Source: Nitrospira sp.
Lineage (GTDB): Bacteria > Nitrospirota > Nitrospiria > Nitrospirales > Nitrospiraceae
Direction: 5' to 3'
NCBI GenBank assembly: GCA_029194665.1
Contig: JARFXO010000001.1
Coordinates: 248,001 to 312,000, forward strand
Length of the DNA: 64,000 bases
The notes below the pieces were generated by a model. It saw only the letters and a list, made by a program, of their open reading frames with translations. It was not told the origin of the DNA and searched no databases. Positions 1 through 9,054 of the stretch are shown piece after piece (within the stretch, counting starts at the first letter, position 1; every line of letters begins with the position of its first letter). The position numbers and the translations under genes were made by a program.

Positions 1-291
1 TGGGGCCTGTTGGAGACGTGGCACGGCCTTCTCCGGCGGTGCTTCTTTGTGCTCGGCTGGGTCCGACTTGGCGGGGGGACCGGGCTGGGACTGCGGCTTC
101 CCTTCCGCCGATGGCTTTGCAGGCAACGGCTGACTGTCGGAAGCGGCCGGGGGCGGTTGTGGACGTGGTGCATGTTTCTCGGGTGCAGCTTCCTTTTCTT
201 GTGGCTCCGCCGCAGTCGAACCAGCACTAACCAGCTCAAGCAAGAACAGACTCATACTCAGTATGATCAGCGCTCGTGGGGGCTTGGTCAT
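1..291 (-). CDS. Proline-rich exported protein, 3' end outside window (partial)
   Basis: The first 97 codons of a minus-strand gene are visible and run off the left edge. The start ATG follows a good AGGAGG ribosome-binding site 7 bases upstream. Residues 1-28 form a signal peptide with a hydrophobic core (ALIILSMSLFLLELVSAG) and likely cleavage near STAAEP. After that the chain is rich in Pro, Ala, Glu and Lys and is probably disordered, as in a periplasmic linker. No catalytic domain is visible in the part seen. I do not recognise the protein. It lies 153 bases downstream of the MFS gene on the same strand, with a hairpin between them. Confidence 0.6.
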   Translation of the reverse strand, partial: MTKPPRALIILSMSLFLLELVSAGSTAAEPQEKEAAPEKHAPRPQPPPAASDSQPLPAKPSAEGKPQSQPGPPAKSDPAEHKEAPPEKAVPRLQQAP

Positions 292-373
292 CCAAGAGAC
301 CTCCTCGTGAACGGTCATTCTAGCTCGCGACGGCCTTCGTGTCATCTATCCACGGATATCCACGAACCGAGAT

Positions 374-396
374 GGCCCCTTGAAATCCAAGGGGCC
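374..396 (-). terminator. Perfect 9-bp hairpin after the MFS gene
   Basis: GGCCCCTTG and CAAGGGGCC are perfect inverted arms around a 5-base loop, 49 bases past the MFS stop codon. There is no strong T-run on either side, so it may be a weak terminator or a 3'-end stabilising stem. Confidence 0.4.
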
Positions 397-444
397 GCTC
401 CCGCTTCGATGCGTCAGTGTTGCTACGAATTGGACGGTGGTAGG

Positions 445-1764
445 TCAGGAGGCAAAGGAACCGGGTGTAGAAACGACCAAGCTCCCTGTGGGCGACTTGT
501 AAAAGCTGAACAACCATGCAGTAGCAGCCGTCATAAGAAGAATGAGGCTGATTCCACCTAGGCTCGCTGCCGGACCGATCGTATCGGCAGCCCATCCAAA
601 ACCAGCCATACCGGCCATGGATGATGCCATTCCTCCCGTGGCGAAGCTCGTGAAGACTCGGCCTAGGAGATGGGCCGGGGTCAATTCTTGGAGCATCGTC
701 CATACCAACGGAGTAAACATGGCCGTGCTTCCTCCGATCACCGCGATCAGGGCACCGGCCACGACAGGAGCTTCGAGGAAACCGAGCGCTGCGATGGCAA
801 GACCACCGATGGCCAATGCCCCGGACATGAACCGCAAACGCCAAGACACATCTCCCTGCGTGATCGATGTCAGGCTAAGGGAGGCAAGCAGCATCCCGAC
901 TCCGAGCGCCGACCACAGCCACCCGAGTTGGATTGGACCAACTCCAAGCACGTCTTTGGCAAAGACCGGCAGCAGAAAGATAAAGGCACTGATGCCGACG
1001 CTATAGAGGGTGGCCGTCAACATGAGGAGCAGGACGGTCTTCTGCTCGACGAAGACGAAGCGAAAACCCGCCAGCAAGTCACTTGTGATGTCTTCCGTCA
1101 ATCCTTTACCCTCTGTGCGCCCGCCCTTGAGCGTTTCGTGCATCCGAATGGGGAACAAGCAGAGGGCCGAGATGAAAAACGTGACTGCGTTTACGTAGAG
1201 CACATTGTGGGCGCCGATGAGCGCGATGCCGAGGCCGCTGACGGCGGGACCCACAAGAAGCCCAACATTGGTTGTCGTCTGCATGAGCGCATTGGCGGCA
1301 ATAAGCCGATCCTTTGGCACAATGAGAGGAACCGCCGAGGTCAAGGCAGGACCGAAGACCGTGGAAAAGATGGCGGTGGCAAACACGAGGAAATAGAGCC
1401 GATCGAGCGTCAAGGCTCCCATGGTATAGAGCAACGGGATCAGTAGAACCATCAAGGTCCGAAGCAGATCGACCCCGATCATCACCGGTTTTTTTCGAAC
1501 GCGATCCAGATACACACCGATCAGTGGTCCAAACAGCAAGGGCGGCAGCGTTTGAAGCAGTCCAACCATCGTCATCTTGAGCGCCGACCCGGTCATCTCG
1601 TACACAAACCAGAGCAACGCTACCTTATTGAGACTGTCGCCGATCTGAGAGATCGTCTGGCCGGCGAACAAAAATCCGAAGTCCCTGCTTCTGACTAACT
1701 CCCAGCCTCGAGCACGGCTTGGAGTGGAACCGGTCTCTTTTGAATCAGCAAGTACGTCAGACAT
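445..1764 (-). CDS. MFS transporter, probable exporter (MFS_3/EntS-like)
   Basis: This is a 439-residue, multi-span inner-membrane protein of the major facilitator superfamily. The N-terminal pattern FLFAGQTISQIGDSLNKVALLWFVYEMTGS followed by loop residues GVYLDRVRKKPVM is typical of the MFS_3 group that holds enterobactin and drug exporters. The open frame extends upstream to 1950, but that part overlaps the glycosyltransferase gene. I choose the ATG at 1764, which overlaps the glycosyltransferase stop codon by 8 bases and implies translational coupling. The substrate cannot be told from sequence. The C-terminal tail after the last membrane span is short and polar. Confidence 0.85.
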   Translation of the reverse strand: MSDVLADSKETGSTPSRARGWELVRSRDFGFLFAGQTISQIGDSLNKVALLWFVYEMTGSALKMTMVGLLQTLPPLLFGPLIGVYLDRVRKKPVMIGVDLLRTLMVLLIPLLYTMGALTLDRLYFLVFATAIFSTVFGPALTSAVPLIVPKDRLIAANALMQTTTNVGLLVGPAVSGLGIALIGAHNVLYVNAVTFFISALCLFPIRMHETLKGGRTEGKGLTEDITSDLLAGFRFVFVEQKTVLLLMLTATLYSVGISAFIFLLPVFAKDVLGVGPIQLGWLWSALGVGMLLASLSLTSITQGDVSWRLRFMSGALAIGGLAIAALGFLEAPVVAGALIAVIGGSTAMFTPLVWTMLQELTPAHLLGRVFTSFATGGMASSMAGMAGFGWAADTIGPAASLGGISLILLMTAATAWLFSFYKSPTGSLVVSTPGSFAS

Positions 1765-2851
1765 GTCTGCCTCGCCCAAAAATCTTGTGTTGCTCGGAGG
1801 CGAAGGCTTGCGTGGCTTGAACAGCCTCATCTTCGAGGAGCCGTTCATACAGCGCGACATAGTCGCGCGCCATCCGATCAGCAGTAAACCGCTCGTCAAA
1901 GGCAGCGCGGCAGAGGCGCCGATCGATGAGTGGAATCTGTCCGACTGCATCCTCCAGCTCGGCTACAGTCTCACAAATAAAGCCGGTGACACCATGATCG
2001 AGGATTTCAGGAATCGATCCACGTCGGTAGGCCAGTACCGGGGTTCCGCATGCCAGGGCTTCGATCAACACCAATCCGAAAGGCTCCGGCCAATCGTAGG
2101 GACACACCAAGGCCATCGCATTGCCGAGAAATTCATTCTTCTCGGCATCGGAGATCTCTCCGAGGAACTCAATCAAGGGGTGGTTGAGCAACGGTTCGAT
2201 CTCGGCTTCGAAATAGGTTCGGTCCGCAGGATCGACCTTCGCCGCAATCCGCAGGGGAAGGCCGGTGCGTTTAGCGATTTCAATCGCTTGGTCCGGACGC
2301 TTTTCCGGGGAGATGCGACCTAGAAAGGCCAGATATCCTTGATGCTTTGGATGAAACCTGTAGAGATTGCGAGGGAGGCCATGGTGGACAGTTCCCGCCC
2401 AGTTGGCCCAAGGCAGAGGTTTACGTTGAGCGTCCGAAATGGACACCAAGGGCATTTCAGAAAATTCACGGAAGACCGGCTCCAATTCCGGAAGATCCTG
2501 ACGTCCGTGCAGGGTGGTTACCACCGGGATGCTGTTTCTCCGTGCCAGCGGGAATCCGATGAAATCCAAGTGTGAATGAATAATGTCGAATCCCCTCGCC
2601 GCGCCAAGGCCTCGTTCCTGCAGCATCATCAACGGAGCGTCCCGGTTGAAGATACCGGTATTCAAGCGGAGAGCTTGTGGGCAGATTGCTTCAAGCCGCG
2701 CGGTCGTCTCTGAATCACCGCTGGCAAACAGCGTGACGTCATGCCCCAGGGCAACCAACTCCTCCGTAATGTACGAAACGATTCGTTCGGTTCCCCCGTA
2801 AAGTTTGGGCGGGACACTCTCCCACAGCGGGGCCACTTGTGCGATTCTCAT
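1757..2851 (-). CDS. Glycosyltransferase family 4 (GT-B fold)
   Basis: This 364-residue cytoplasmic protein begins MRIAQVAPLWESVPPKLYGG, the usual start of GT4 enzymes, with a GGTERIV nucleotide-loop motif. The C-terminal half holds the donor-sugar E-x7-E motif (PEPFGLVLIEALACG), followed by GSIPEI and HGVTGF. It should transfer a sugar from an NDP-sugar to a glycan or lipid acceptor; the acceptor is unknown. Its stop overlaps the start of the MFS gene, so the two are probably one transcript, perhaps making and exporting a glycosylated product. That link is inferred from the overlap alone. Confidence 0.88.
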   Translation of the reverse strand: MRIAQVAPLWESVPPKLYGGTERIVSYITEELVALGHDVTLFASGDSETTARLEAICPQALRLNTGIFNRDAPLMMLQERGLGAARGFDIIHSHLDFIGFPLARRNSIPVVTTLHGRQDLPELEPVFREFSEMPLVSISDAQRKPLPWANWAGTVHHGLPRNLYRFHPKHQGYLAFLGRISPEKRPDQAIEIAKRTGLPLRIAAKVDPADRTYFEAEIEPLLNHPLIEFLGEISDAEKNEFLGNAMALVCPYDWPEPFGLVLIEALACGTPVLAYRRGSIPEILDHGVTGFICETVAELEDAVGQIPLIDRRLCRAAFDERFTADRMARDYVALYERLLEDEAVQATQAFASEQHKIFGRGRHV

Positions 2852-3324
2852 TGAGCATTCCTTTCTCTTCCCTTTGCAGATCGACTGCTTGGTTCAGTCG
2901 TCGGCTTGTGATGGTTAATGCACTATGCGGACCGGTTTGAAAACAACTGTCCGCTGATCGGCTGGAAGTGAAACAATTGCTGGGGTGTTTCGACCCACGG
3001 TTATCCGATACCTAATCGTGCTCTCGCTCACAATCCTCATGCTACTCATTCACTCGCGTTCGACTCAACGGACAAAACTCCCGTGACTGGAGCAACATAT
3101 GTCCACTTGAGGCTGCTTGACTGGACATTGAGCTTCATGGCCGGCACTCACTCGGATAAATGTGCGTCGCCCAGCCGACTTGACGTGACCCGATGCATTT
3201 TGCCGATAGAGATTGCGTGCTAGTCCCTTCCAGATCAGACGGCCCACCTTCCTGTTCGTCTGTTCCTGCGACGTATCGGGTGCGAACCGACGAGAATAGG
3301 AAAGGCTCTCTTCTGGGGGTACTC
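2852..3324. other. Intergenic, no gene seen
   Basis: These 473 bases separate the glycosyltransferase start from the end of the next minus-strand gene. Small open frames here have no ribosome-binding site and no recognisable motif. The right half presumably holds the 3' untranslated region of the coiled-coil gene, and the left half the promoter of the glycosyltransferase-MFS pair. I see no strong terminator hairpin. Confidence 0.5.
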
Positions 3325-4605
3325 CTACTGGCCCATTCGCGCGGCCTTTATGATTTTGTCTTCTTTGATCTGCTCCAAGAAACGATCGGGCGGGACCGCT
3401 GGAGGAACAATCTCCACTTCCTGCCAGCCTTCGTTGAGTGCCCCCTTATGCCCCTTCATTTCATGTACCCATTGGTCGATACGCTCTTGGCTCGTCCCAT
3501 CGCTGAACGTAACCCAGAAGAGAAAAGGTTGGGCTTGACCATTCTGCGACCCCTGAGCCACCTGCGACTGTTGAGCCGGTTGCATCACCGCTGCTGGCCG
3601 TGCCAGTAGCCTGTCCTCTTGCGAATCGACACCTTTCGAGGGGTTGAGACCGGCCGCAAGCAACTTATTCTTCAGGTCTTGATTGTACTGTTCCAGTCCG
3701 GCGATCTCTTTAGACATTCGATCGTTGTCCACGGTGAGGCTATGGATCGCTGTTTCGATCTGTCCATGCCTCAACGAGGCCTTGTTCGATGGTTGGTTCA
3801 CCGTTCGTTCAACTTCCCGGTTAGCCACCACTGCCTGCTGCTTTTCCAGCTCTTGCCTGACGGTCTGCACACTCGTCTCGACGGATTCCTGCGTCGACGA
3901 CAGTTTGGCCATGGCTTGCTGCAGTTGCGCCATGCCTTTCTGCTGTGACCCCAATGCCTCTCCGAGCTTCTCCTGCATCCGCGCAACCTCGTCCAGCTGC
4001 TGCTCGAGTTTTGCGGTTTCAACCGTCTGGGAGGCAGGGAGAGCTTCGGACTCGACAACCGGAGGCGGCATGGGATTAGGCATCATCCACGTCGTCATTC
4101 GGTCGGCGACCAATCCTACGACAGCAACTGCCAATAACGCTTGTGTGAAGGCGACCGTTCGGATCCCATGTGCGAACGCTGTATCCGGACGGCTGGCTAC
4201 CAATTTGTCGGCAGCCTCAGCGAGGCCCCTCCAGGCTCGACTCCAAAAACTCGGTGCAGGCATGAACAGCGCACTGAGCGCTGCCCCTTGTGCCATATTG
4301 TGAACAGAGAGCTCGACCGTAGCAGCGGAAAGCCGGACACGATCCTTTCTAAATCCATACTCGGGGGCAGCGAGCCCTCCCAGGAGAGTTCCGTCTTCGG
4401 TGCGAAGTTGTACCGTCTCGATGTGATCGAGACACTGAACGTGCAACATCGCACCGACTCCCGTTCCTTCAAGCTCTCCGACCCGACGTTCGTTGACATA
4501 AACCTGAATGGGGTCCGATGACGCCCGCAGAGCGCGGCTGGATCGGTCCTTCAATGATTCAAGGAGTCGCGATCGATATCGTTCCAGATCCCCTACCTGA
4601 CCCAT
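3325..4605 (-). CDS. Unknown membrane protein with coiled coil
   Basis: The protein has 426 residues and I do not recognise the family. Residues 1-110 look like a beta-rich cytoplasmic domain (IQVYVNERRVGELEGTGVG, then an LHVQCLDHIETVQLRTEDG stretch). One membrane segment follows at about residues 150-170 (FTQALLAVAVVGLVADRM). Next comes a Pro-rich hinge and a long coiled coil at roughly 190-310, rich in heptads of Leu, Gln, Lys and Glu. The C-terminal 80 residues form a small domain (FWVTFSDGTSQERIDQWVHEM). It lies 90 bases downstream of the 4696-5571 gene on the same strand and is probably co-transcribed. The layout suits a signal-transducing or anti-sigma-like membrane protein, which is inference only. 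Confidence 0.7.
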   Translation of the reverse strand: MGQVGDLERYRSRLLESLKDRSSRALRASSDPIQVYVNERRVGELEGTGVGAMLHVQCLDHIETVQLRTEDGTLLGGLAAPEYGFRKDRVRLSAATVELSVHNMAQGAALSALFMPAPSFWSRAWRGLAEAADKLVASRPDTAFAHGIRTVAFTQALLAVAVVGLVADRMTTWMMPNPMPPPVVESEALPASQTVETAKLEQQLDEVARMQEKLGEALGSQQKGMAQLQQAMAKLSSTQESVETSVQTVRQELEKQQAVVANREVERTVNQPSNKASLRHGQIETAIHSLTVDNDRMSKEIAGLEQYNQDLKNKLLAAGLNPSKGVDSQEDRLLARPAAVMQPAQQSQVAQGSQNGQAQPFLFWVTFSDGTSQERIDQWVHEMKGHKGALNEGWQEVEIVPPAVPPDRFLEQIKEDKIIKAARMGQ

Positions 4606-4695
4606 ATATCCTCCCTAAATCCCCCCTTAGTTTCTCTTGTTCTTACAAGCGCACGATTCACGTATCCAATACGTCCATTACGCGCTTGACCATCT

Positions 4696-5571
4696 TTAGG
4701 GTCGCACCTGCAATTCAAGACGCGGCTTCTCGCCGATCGCCGATCCGCTGGATCCCAACCCCCAGGCCGTTTGCATGCAATCGAGGCAAAGCGCCAGATG
4801 CCAAATCCGATAATCGCAGCCATAGCCTTCGGCAAACATCTCCCCCCATTGAGATCGCGAAAGACAAGGATAATGGTCCGGTTCACTCTTTCGGTAGTGA
4901 GCCTGAGCAACTCGGATCAGCCGCTCCGCCTCGTCGTTGAATCGTTGCGTCTGACGCTGCTGCCGGTTGCCGAGTTCTTTGAGTTCGCCTTCAGTCATGC
5001 CCATTTCGTCAATGGTGCGTTGCCAGCCGCTCTCACGCCACCGGCGAAAATTTTTATAGATGCGTTGGCTCTCCAACCCATTGAGTCCGGTCGCCGCGAT
5101 CACCTCCCCCGCGCCCCATCCATAGCAGTGGCGATACAGCGCGATGAGCGCGTCGCGGCTGATGACCGCCCGCGCCGTAAGCCCATCCAGAAAACGACCC
5201 AGTGGCCTCAGTAAATCCGGATGATAGCAAAACGGATCCGGTTTACTGTGCTGTTTGGCTACCAGTGAGTCGAGCAGAAACAGCGGCCTACATGGCACCT
5301 CAGTCCGCCCACAGATCAGAAACCGTTCAAGGTATTCAGAACCCCAACGTAACGCAAACTTCTCATGCTCGATGTCATCATTCCATTGCCCGGTCTCCCG
5401 CAAGAACCGTTTCGTCGCACTCGTGGCTCGATCCAGCAGCATCGGCAGCGCTTGAGACACGACCTGATCGAATTCGTCTGAGGTCGATACCACCTCTTCG
5501 AGGCGGCTCACGGTTACCGTACGATCAGCCATACTCTGACTCTTACTGACCGTGTTTTGCCTTCTCGTCAC
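4696..5571 (-). CDS. Unknown cytoplasmic protein, possibly sigma-factor-like
   Basis: This 291-residue protein has no signal peptide or membrane segment. An alternative ATG at 5532 (MADRTVTVSRLEEVV) would remove 13 residues and may be the true start. Residues about 140-185 (RDALIALYRHCYGW..., then IYKNFRRWRESGWQ) resemble the helix-turn-helix of sigma-70 region 4. The N-terminal helical part (FKQ-free, rich in Leu and Arg) could be a region-2 equivalent. The C-terminus has a C-x(9)-C-x2-C cluster ending CLDCMQ that might bind a metal. The neighbouring membrane protein on the same strand would fit a sigma/anti-sigma pair, but the similarity is weak and I cannot test it. Confidence 0.6.
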   Translation of the reverse strand: MTRRQNTVSKSQSMADRTVTVSRLEEVVSTSDEFDQVVSQALPMLLDRATSATKRFLRETGQWNDDIEHEKFALRWGSEYLERFLICGRTEVPCRPLFLLDSLVAKQHSKPDPFCYHPDLLRPLGRFLDGLTARAVISRDALIALYRHCYGWGAGEVIAATGLNGLESQRIYKNFRRWRESGWQRTIDEMGMTEGELKELGNRQQRQTQRFNDEAERLIRVAQAHYRKSEPDHYPCLSRSQWGEMFAEGYGCDYRIWHLALCLDCMQTAWGLGSSGSAIGEKPRLELQVRP

Positions 5572-6267
5572 CGGTATTCTGCCTCCGTGAACATCGAGAG
5601 CGCATTGGACAAATACTTCCTCTCACTTGCTGATTTTGTCCGTTGTGTGCCCACCACAACTTTGCCAGTGACACCCGGAAAAGGAAAGGACCATTTCCCT
5701 CCACCGACGGCTTATCCTGAGCAGAACTTCAAAGGCGGACACGACAGACTAATTAACCAGATTTTCCTGGGCAATTACCAGTGGCTTAACCGTGGTTTAC
5801 ATCGGATCGAGGAACACTAATTAGGATTGCGAATGCATTGGCAAAGGGATCCGTTACCGCGGACCGGTTTTGACCAAAGTCACCGCGATGGGCTTTGCAT
5901 TCGCATGTTTGACGACATTGCAGAGACTTTCCTGAAATAGACGAAAACGCCATCATGCTGTCGGACGGAACTTGTGCCGGGCAACAATTCCTGGAAATTC
6001 CCCGTCCAAAAGACTCTGGATTCAAGTGCCTCCATGACACTATACTGCAATCAGAAATCCTTTCTGCGGGAACAAGATTCGCGAAGTGACCGGCTCTTTT
6101 CTTGACTGCGTTTCTGGGGCATTTCCTAGTCGTTGATCAGCTTGATAGTCACCATAATGCCACGATAACAAAATGCTTTATCGACATCTGTCCGTCGCAT
6201 CAGAGAGATCCGCCTGCTTATGCTCAACGCGTGCTAACGGGCCTCGATTTCAGAGGATTGTTGGATA
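5572..6267. other. Divergent intergenic region before aceE, no gene seen
   Basis: About 700 bases lie between the minus-strand unknown gene and aceE on the plus strand. Short open frames in all phases lack plausible starts and conserved motifs. The region must hold both divergent promoters. I cannot pick a convincing -10/-35 pair for either. Confidence 0.5.
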
Positions 6268-8952
6268 GTGAGCGACCACTGCACTCCGCAGCCGCAGAAT
6301 GACAGCGATCCACAGGAAACCCACGAATGGCTGGACTCGCTTGAGTATGTCATCGAGACAGGCGGCGTGGAGCGGGCGGCCTATCTCTTTGAGCGACTCC
6401 GCGATCGACTTGCCCAGCGGGGAGCACGGATTTCCAACCCTTTCAATACGCCATATGTGAACACGATTCCTGTCGCCCAGGAACCGGCTTATCCCGGCAA
6501 CCTTGAGCTTGAACGTCGCATCCGCAGCCTCGTTCGGTGGAACGCCCTGGCGATGGTCGTCAAAGCGAATAAAGAACATTCCGGCATCGGGGGACATATT
6601 TCGACCTATGCCTCGGCGGCCACCCTGTACGAGGTTGCCTTCAACCATTTTCTGCGCGGCAAGGATTCACCCGATCGCGGAGACCTTGTCTATTTCCAAG
6701 GCCATGCCAGCCCGGGGATCTACGCGCGTGGCTATGTCGAGGGTCGTTTTTCGGAAGACGCGCTCCATCACTTCCGGCGCGAGATCGAGGCGGACGGAAA
6801 AGGCTTGTCGTCCTACCCCCATCCCTGGCTCATGCCGGACTACTGGGAATTTCCGACGGTGTCAATGGGACTCGGCCCGATCATGTCAATCTATCAGGCG
6901 CGATTCAACCGGTACCTGCGGGATCGCAGCCTGAAGGATACGAGCCTCCAGCGCGTATGGGCCTTCGTCGGGGACGGTGAAATGGATGAGCCGGAAAGCT
7001 TCGCCGCGCTGACGCTCGCCGCTCGCGAGCAGCTGGACAATCTCACGTGGGTCGTCAATTGCAATCTTCAGCGTCTGGACGGCCCAGTCCGCGGCAACGG
7101 CAAGATCATCCAAGAACTGGAAGCGATCTTCCACGGCGCCGGCTGGAACGTCATCAAGGTGATTTGGGGCGGCGATTGGGATCCATTGCTGGCGCAGGAT
7201 GATGAAGGGCTGCTTGTGAGGCGGATGGGCGAAGTCGTCGACGGCTGGTATCAAAAGTATACGGTGGAGGGTGGCGCCTTCGCCCGGAAACATTTCTTCG
7301 GCGCCGATCCCCGGCTGCTCAAGATGGTGGCATCCTATTCGGACGAGCAAATCCACAAACTGCTGCGCGGCGGACATGATCCTCGAAAAGTGTACGCGGC
7401 TTACAAAGCCGCCGTGGAGCACCGAGGCCGACCGACCGTGATTCTCGCCAAGACGATCAAAGGGTATGGCTTGGGAGAGACAGGGGAAGGGCGCAACGTC
7501 ACCCATCAGCAAAAAAAGATGAATGAGCAGGAGTTGCGCGAGTTCCGTACCCGATTCAGTGTGCCCCTGTCGGATGAACAAGTCGCTTCGACGCCGTTTT
7601 TTCGGCCGCCGGTCGGCAGTCCCGAAGCGACCTATCTCGCCGAGCGGGTAAAGGCCATGGGTGGTTCGCTACCGAAGCGCCAGGTGAAAATTGAACCGTT
7701 GCAGACACCGGGCCTCGATCGGTTCAAGGAGTTCCTCGAAGGGTCGAATGATCGGGCGTTCTCCACGACGATGGGCTTTGCCCGCATGCTGGGTCGCCTG
7801 TTGGGCCACAAGCCATTCGGGAAAAATCTCGTGCCCATCATTCCAGACGAGGCACGCACGTTCGGTCTCGAGGCGCTCTTCCGCCAATACGGCATCTATT
7901 CGCATGTCGGCCAGCTGTATGAACCGGCGGACAAGAGTTCGCTGCTCCATTACTTCGAAGCGACGAACGGTCAGATTCTCGAAGAAGGCATCACCGAAGC
8001 CGGTGCCATGTCATCCTTCATCGCTGCCGGCACGGCCTATGCGACGCATGGGATCAACACGATCCCTTTGTTCATCTATTACTCGATGTTCGGGTTCCAA
8101 CGAGTCGGAGACTTGATGTGGGCCGCTTCAGACATGCGCGCTCGTGGCTTTCTGCTGGGGGCCACAGCGGGACGTACGACCTTGGAGGGCGAAGGCCTGC
8201 AACATCAAGATGGACATAGCCATCTGTTGGCCGGTGTGTATCCGACCATCGCCGTCTACGATCCAGCTTTCATGTTCGAGCTTGCCGTCATCCTGCAGGA
8301 TGGGCTCAGGCGCATGTACCAGAGTCAGGAAGAGGGGCTGTATTACATCGCGCTCTACAACGAACCCTATCCGATGCCAGCCATGCCGCCTGACGCAGAA
8401 GAGGGCATACTGGAAGGCATGTACCGCTTCCGACCGGCGCCCGAGGGGGCCAGGCATCGAGCACAGATATTGGCGAGTGGTCCGCTCGTCAACGAAGCGA
8501 TCAAAGCACAAGTGTTGCTGCTGGAACGCTACGGTGTCGCGGCAGACGTATGGAGCGTCACCAGCTACAAGGCGTTGCGGATGCGGGCGCTCGAGGCCGA
8601 GCGGTGGAACATGTTGCATCCCGAAGAGCCGCAACGAAAGAGCTATCTTCAGCAGACTGTCGAAACGTTCCATGGTCCCTGCGTGGCAGTGAGCGACTAT
8701 GTGCGTTTGGTCAGCGAGCAGATCGCTCCATGGATACCGGGCGGCCTGCTTGCGCTCGGTACCGACGGATTTGGCCGGAGTGATACCCGCAAGACCTTGC
8801 GTCGGTTCTTCGAGATTGATGCCGAACACTTAGTCGTGGCGACACTCTACGCTCTCCATCGTCGAGATCGATCCATCGAGGCGAAGACCGTCAACCAAGC
8901 CGCAAAAGACCTGGGCATCCGATCGGATGACAGAGCGCCCTGGCAACATTGA
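6268..8952 (+). CDS. aceE: Pyruvate dehydrogenase E1 component, homodimeric type
   Basis: The enzyme decarboxylates pyruvate with thiamine diphosphate and passes the acetyl group to the lipoyl arm of E2. At 894 residues it matches the single-chain (E. coli AceE-type) E1 and not the split alpha/beta form. Recognisable stretches are the N-terminal SNPFNTPYVNTIP, the HISTYASAATLYEV active-site region, the thiamine-binding GDGEMDEPES...NCNLQRLDGPVRGN and the C-terminal GLLALGTDGFGRSDTR. The start is a GTG at 6268 with an AGAGGAT-like site upstream; no in-frame ATG gives a better N-terminus. It leads the aceE-aceF-lpdA cluster. Confidence 0.96.
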   Translation: MSDHCTPQPQNDSDPQETHEWLDSLEYVIETGGVERAAYLFERLRDRLAQRGARISNPFNTPYVNTIPVAQEPAYPGNLELERRIRSLVRWNALAMVVKANKEHSGIGGHISTYASAATLYEVAFNHFLRGKDSPDRGDLVYFQGHASPGIYARGYVEGRFSEDALHHFRREIEADGKGLSSYPHPWLMPDYWEFPTVSMGLGPIMSIYQARFNRYLRDRSLKDTSLQRVWAFVGDGEMDEPESFAALTLAAREQLDNLTWVVNCNLQRLDGPVRGNGKIIQELEAIFHGAGWNVIKVIWGGDWDPLLAQDDEGLLVRRMGEVVDGWYQKYTVEGGAFARKHFFGADPRLLKMVASYSDEQIHKLLRGGHDPRKVYAAYKAAVEHRGRPTVILAKTIKGYGLGETGEGRNVTHQQKKMNEQELREFRTRFSVPLSDEQVASTPFFRPPVGSPEATYLAERVKAMGGSLPKRQVKIEPLQTPGLDRFKEFLEGSNDRAFSTTMGFARMLGRLLGHKPFGKNLVPIIPDEARTFGLEALFRQYGIYSHVGQLYEPADKSSLLHYFEATNGQILEEGITEAGAMSSFIAAGTAYATHGINTIPLFIYYSMFGFQRVGDLMWAASDMRARGFLLGATAGRTTLEGEGLQHQDGHSHLLAGVYPTIAVYDPAFMFELAVILQDGLRRMYQSQEEGLYYIALYNEPYPMPAMPPDAEEGILEGMYRFRPAPEGARHRAQILASGPLVNEAIKAQVLLLERYGVAADVWSVTSYKALRMRALEAERWNMLHPEEPQRKSYLQQTVETFHGPCVAVSDYVRLVSEQIAPWIPGGLLALGTDGFGRSDTRKTLRRFFEIDAEHLVVATLYALHRRDRSIEAKTVNQAAKDLGIRSDDRAPWQH

Positions 8953-9054
8953 GGTAGTGCTGAGTGTTGAGTCCTGAGGACCGGGTGCGGAGGATGTAGG
9001 GCTGAGGACTGGCATGAGCGCCTACTGTCCGAACAGTCAGCCGATAAAGGAGCC
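8953..9054 (+). repeat. aceE-aceF spacer with TGAGTGCTGAGT-type repeat units
   Basis: The 102-base spacer begins with AGTGCTGAGTGTTGAGTCC (8956-8974) and continues with GAGGACC and GCTGAGGACTG units. The AGTGCTGAGT word is the same as the arms of the palindrome inside the P-type ATPase gene at 13478-13546. AceF begins after an AAAGGAGCC ribosome-binding site near the end of the spacer. Confidence 0.55.

Noticed and set aside
10-561. Open frame of 183 codons on the plus strand
   Set aside because: It is antisense to the exported Pro-rich gene and the end of the MFS gene, has low-complexity Arg/Trp content and no ribosome-binding site. The minus-strand frame has a signal peptide and AGGAGG.
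5557-5820. 87-codon open frame in the aceE upstream gap
   Set aside because: No ribosome-binding site and no recognisable sequence; it starts inside the neighbouring gene on the other strand.
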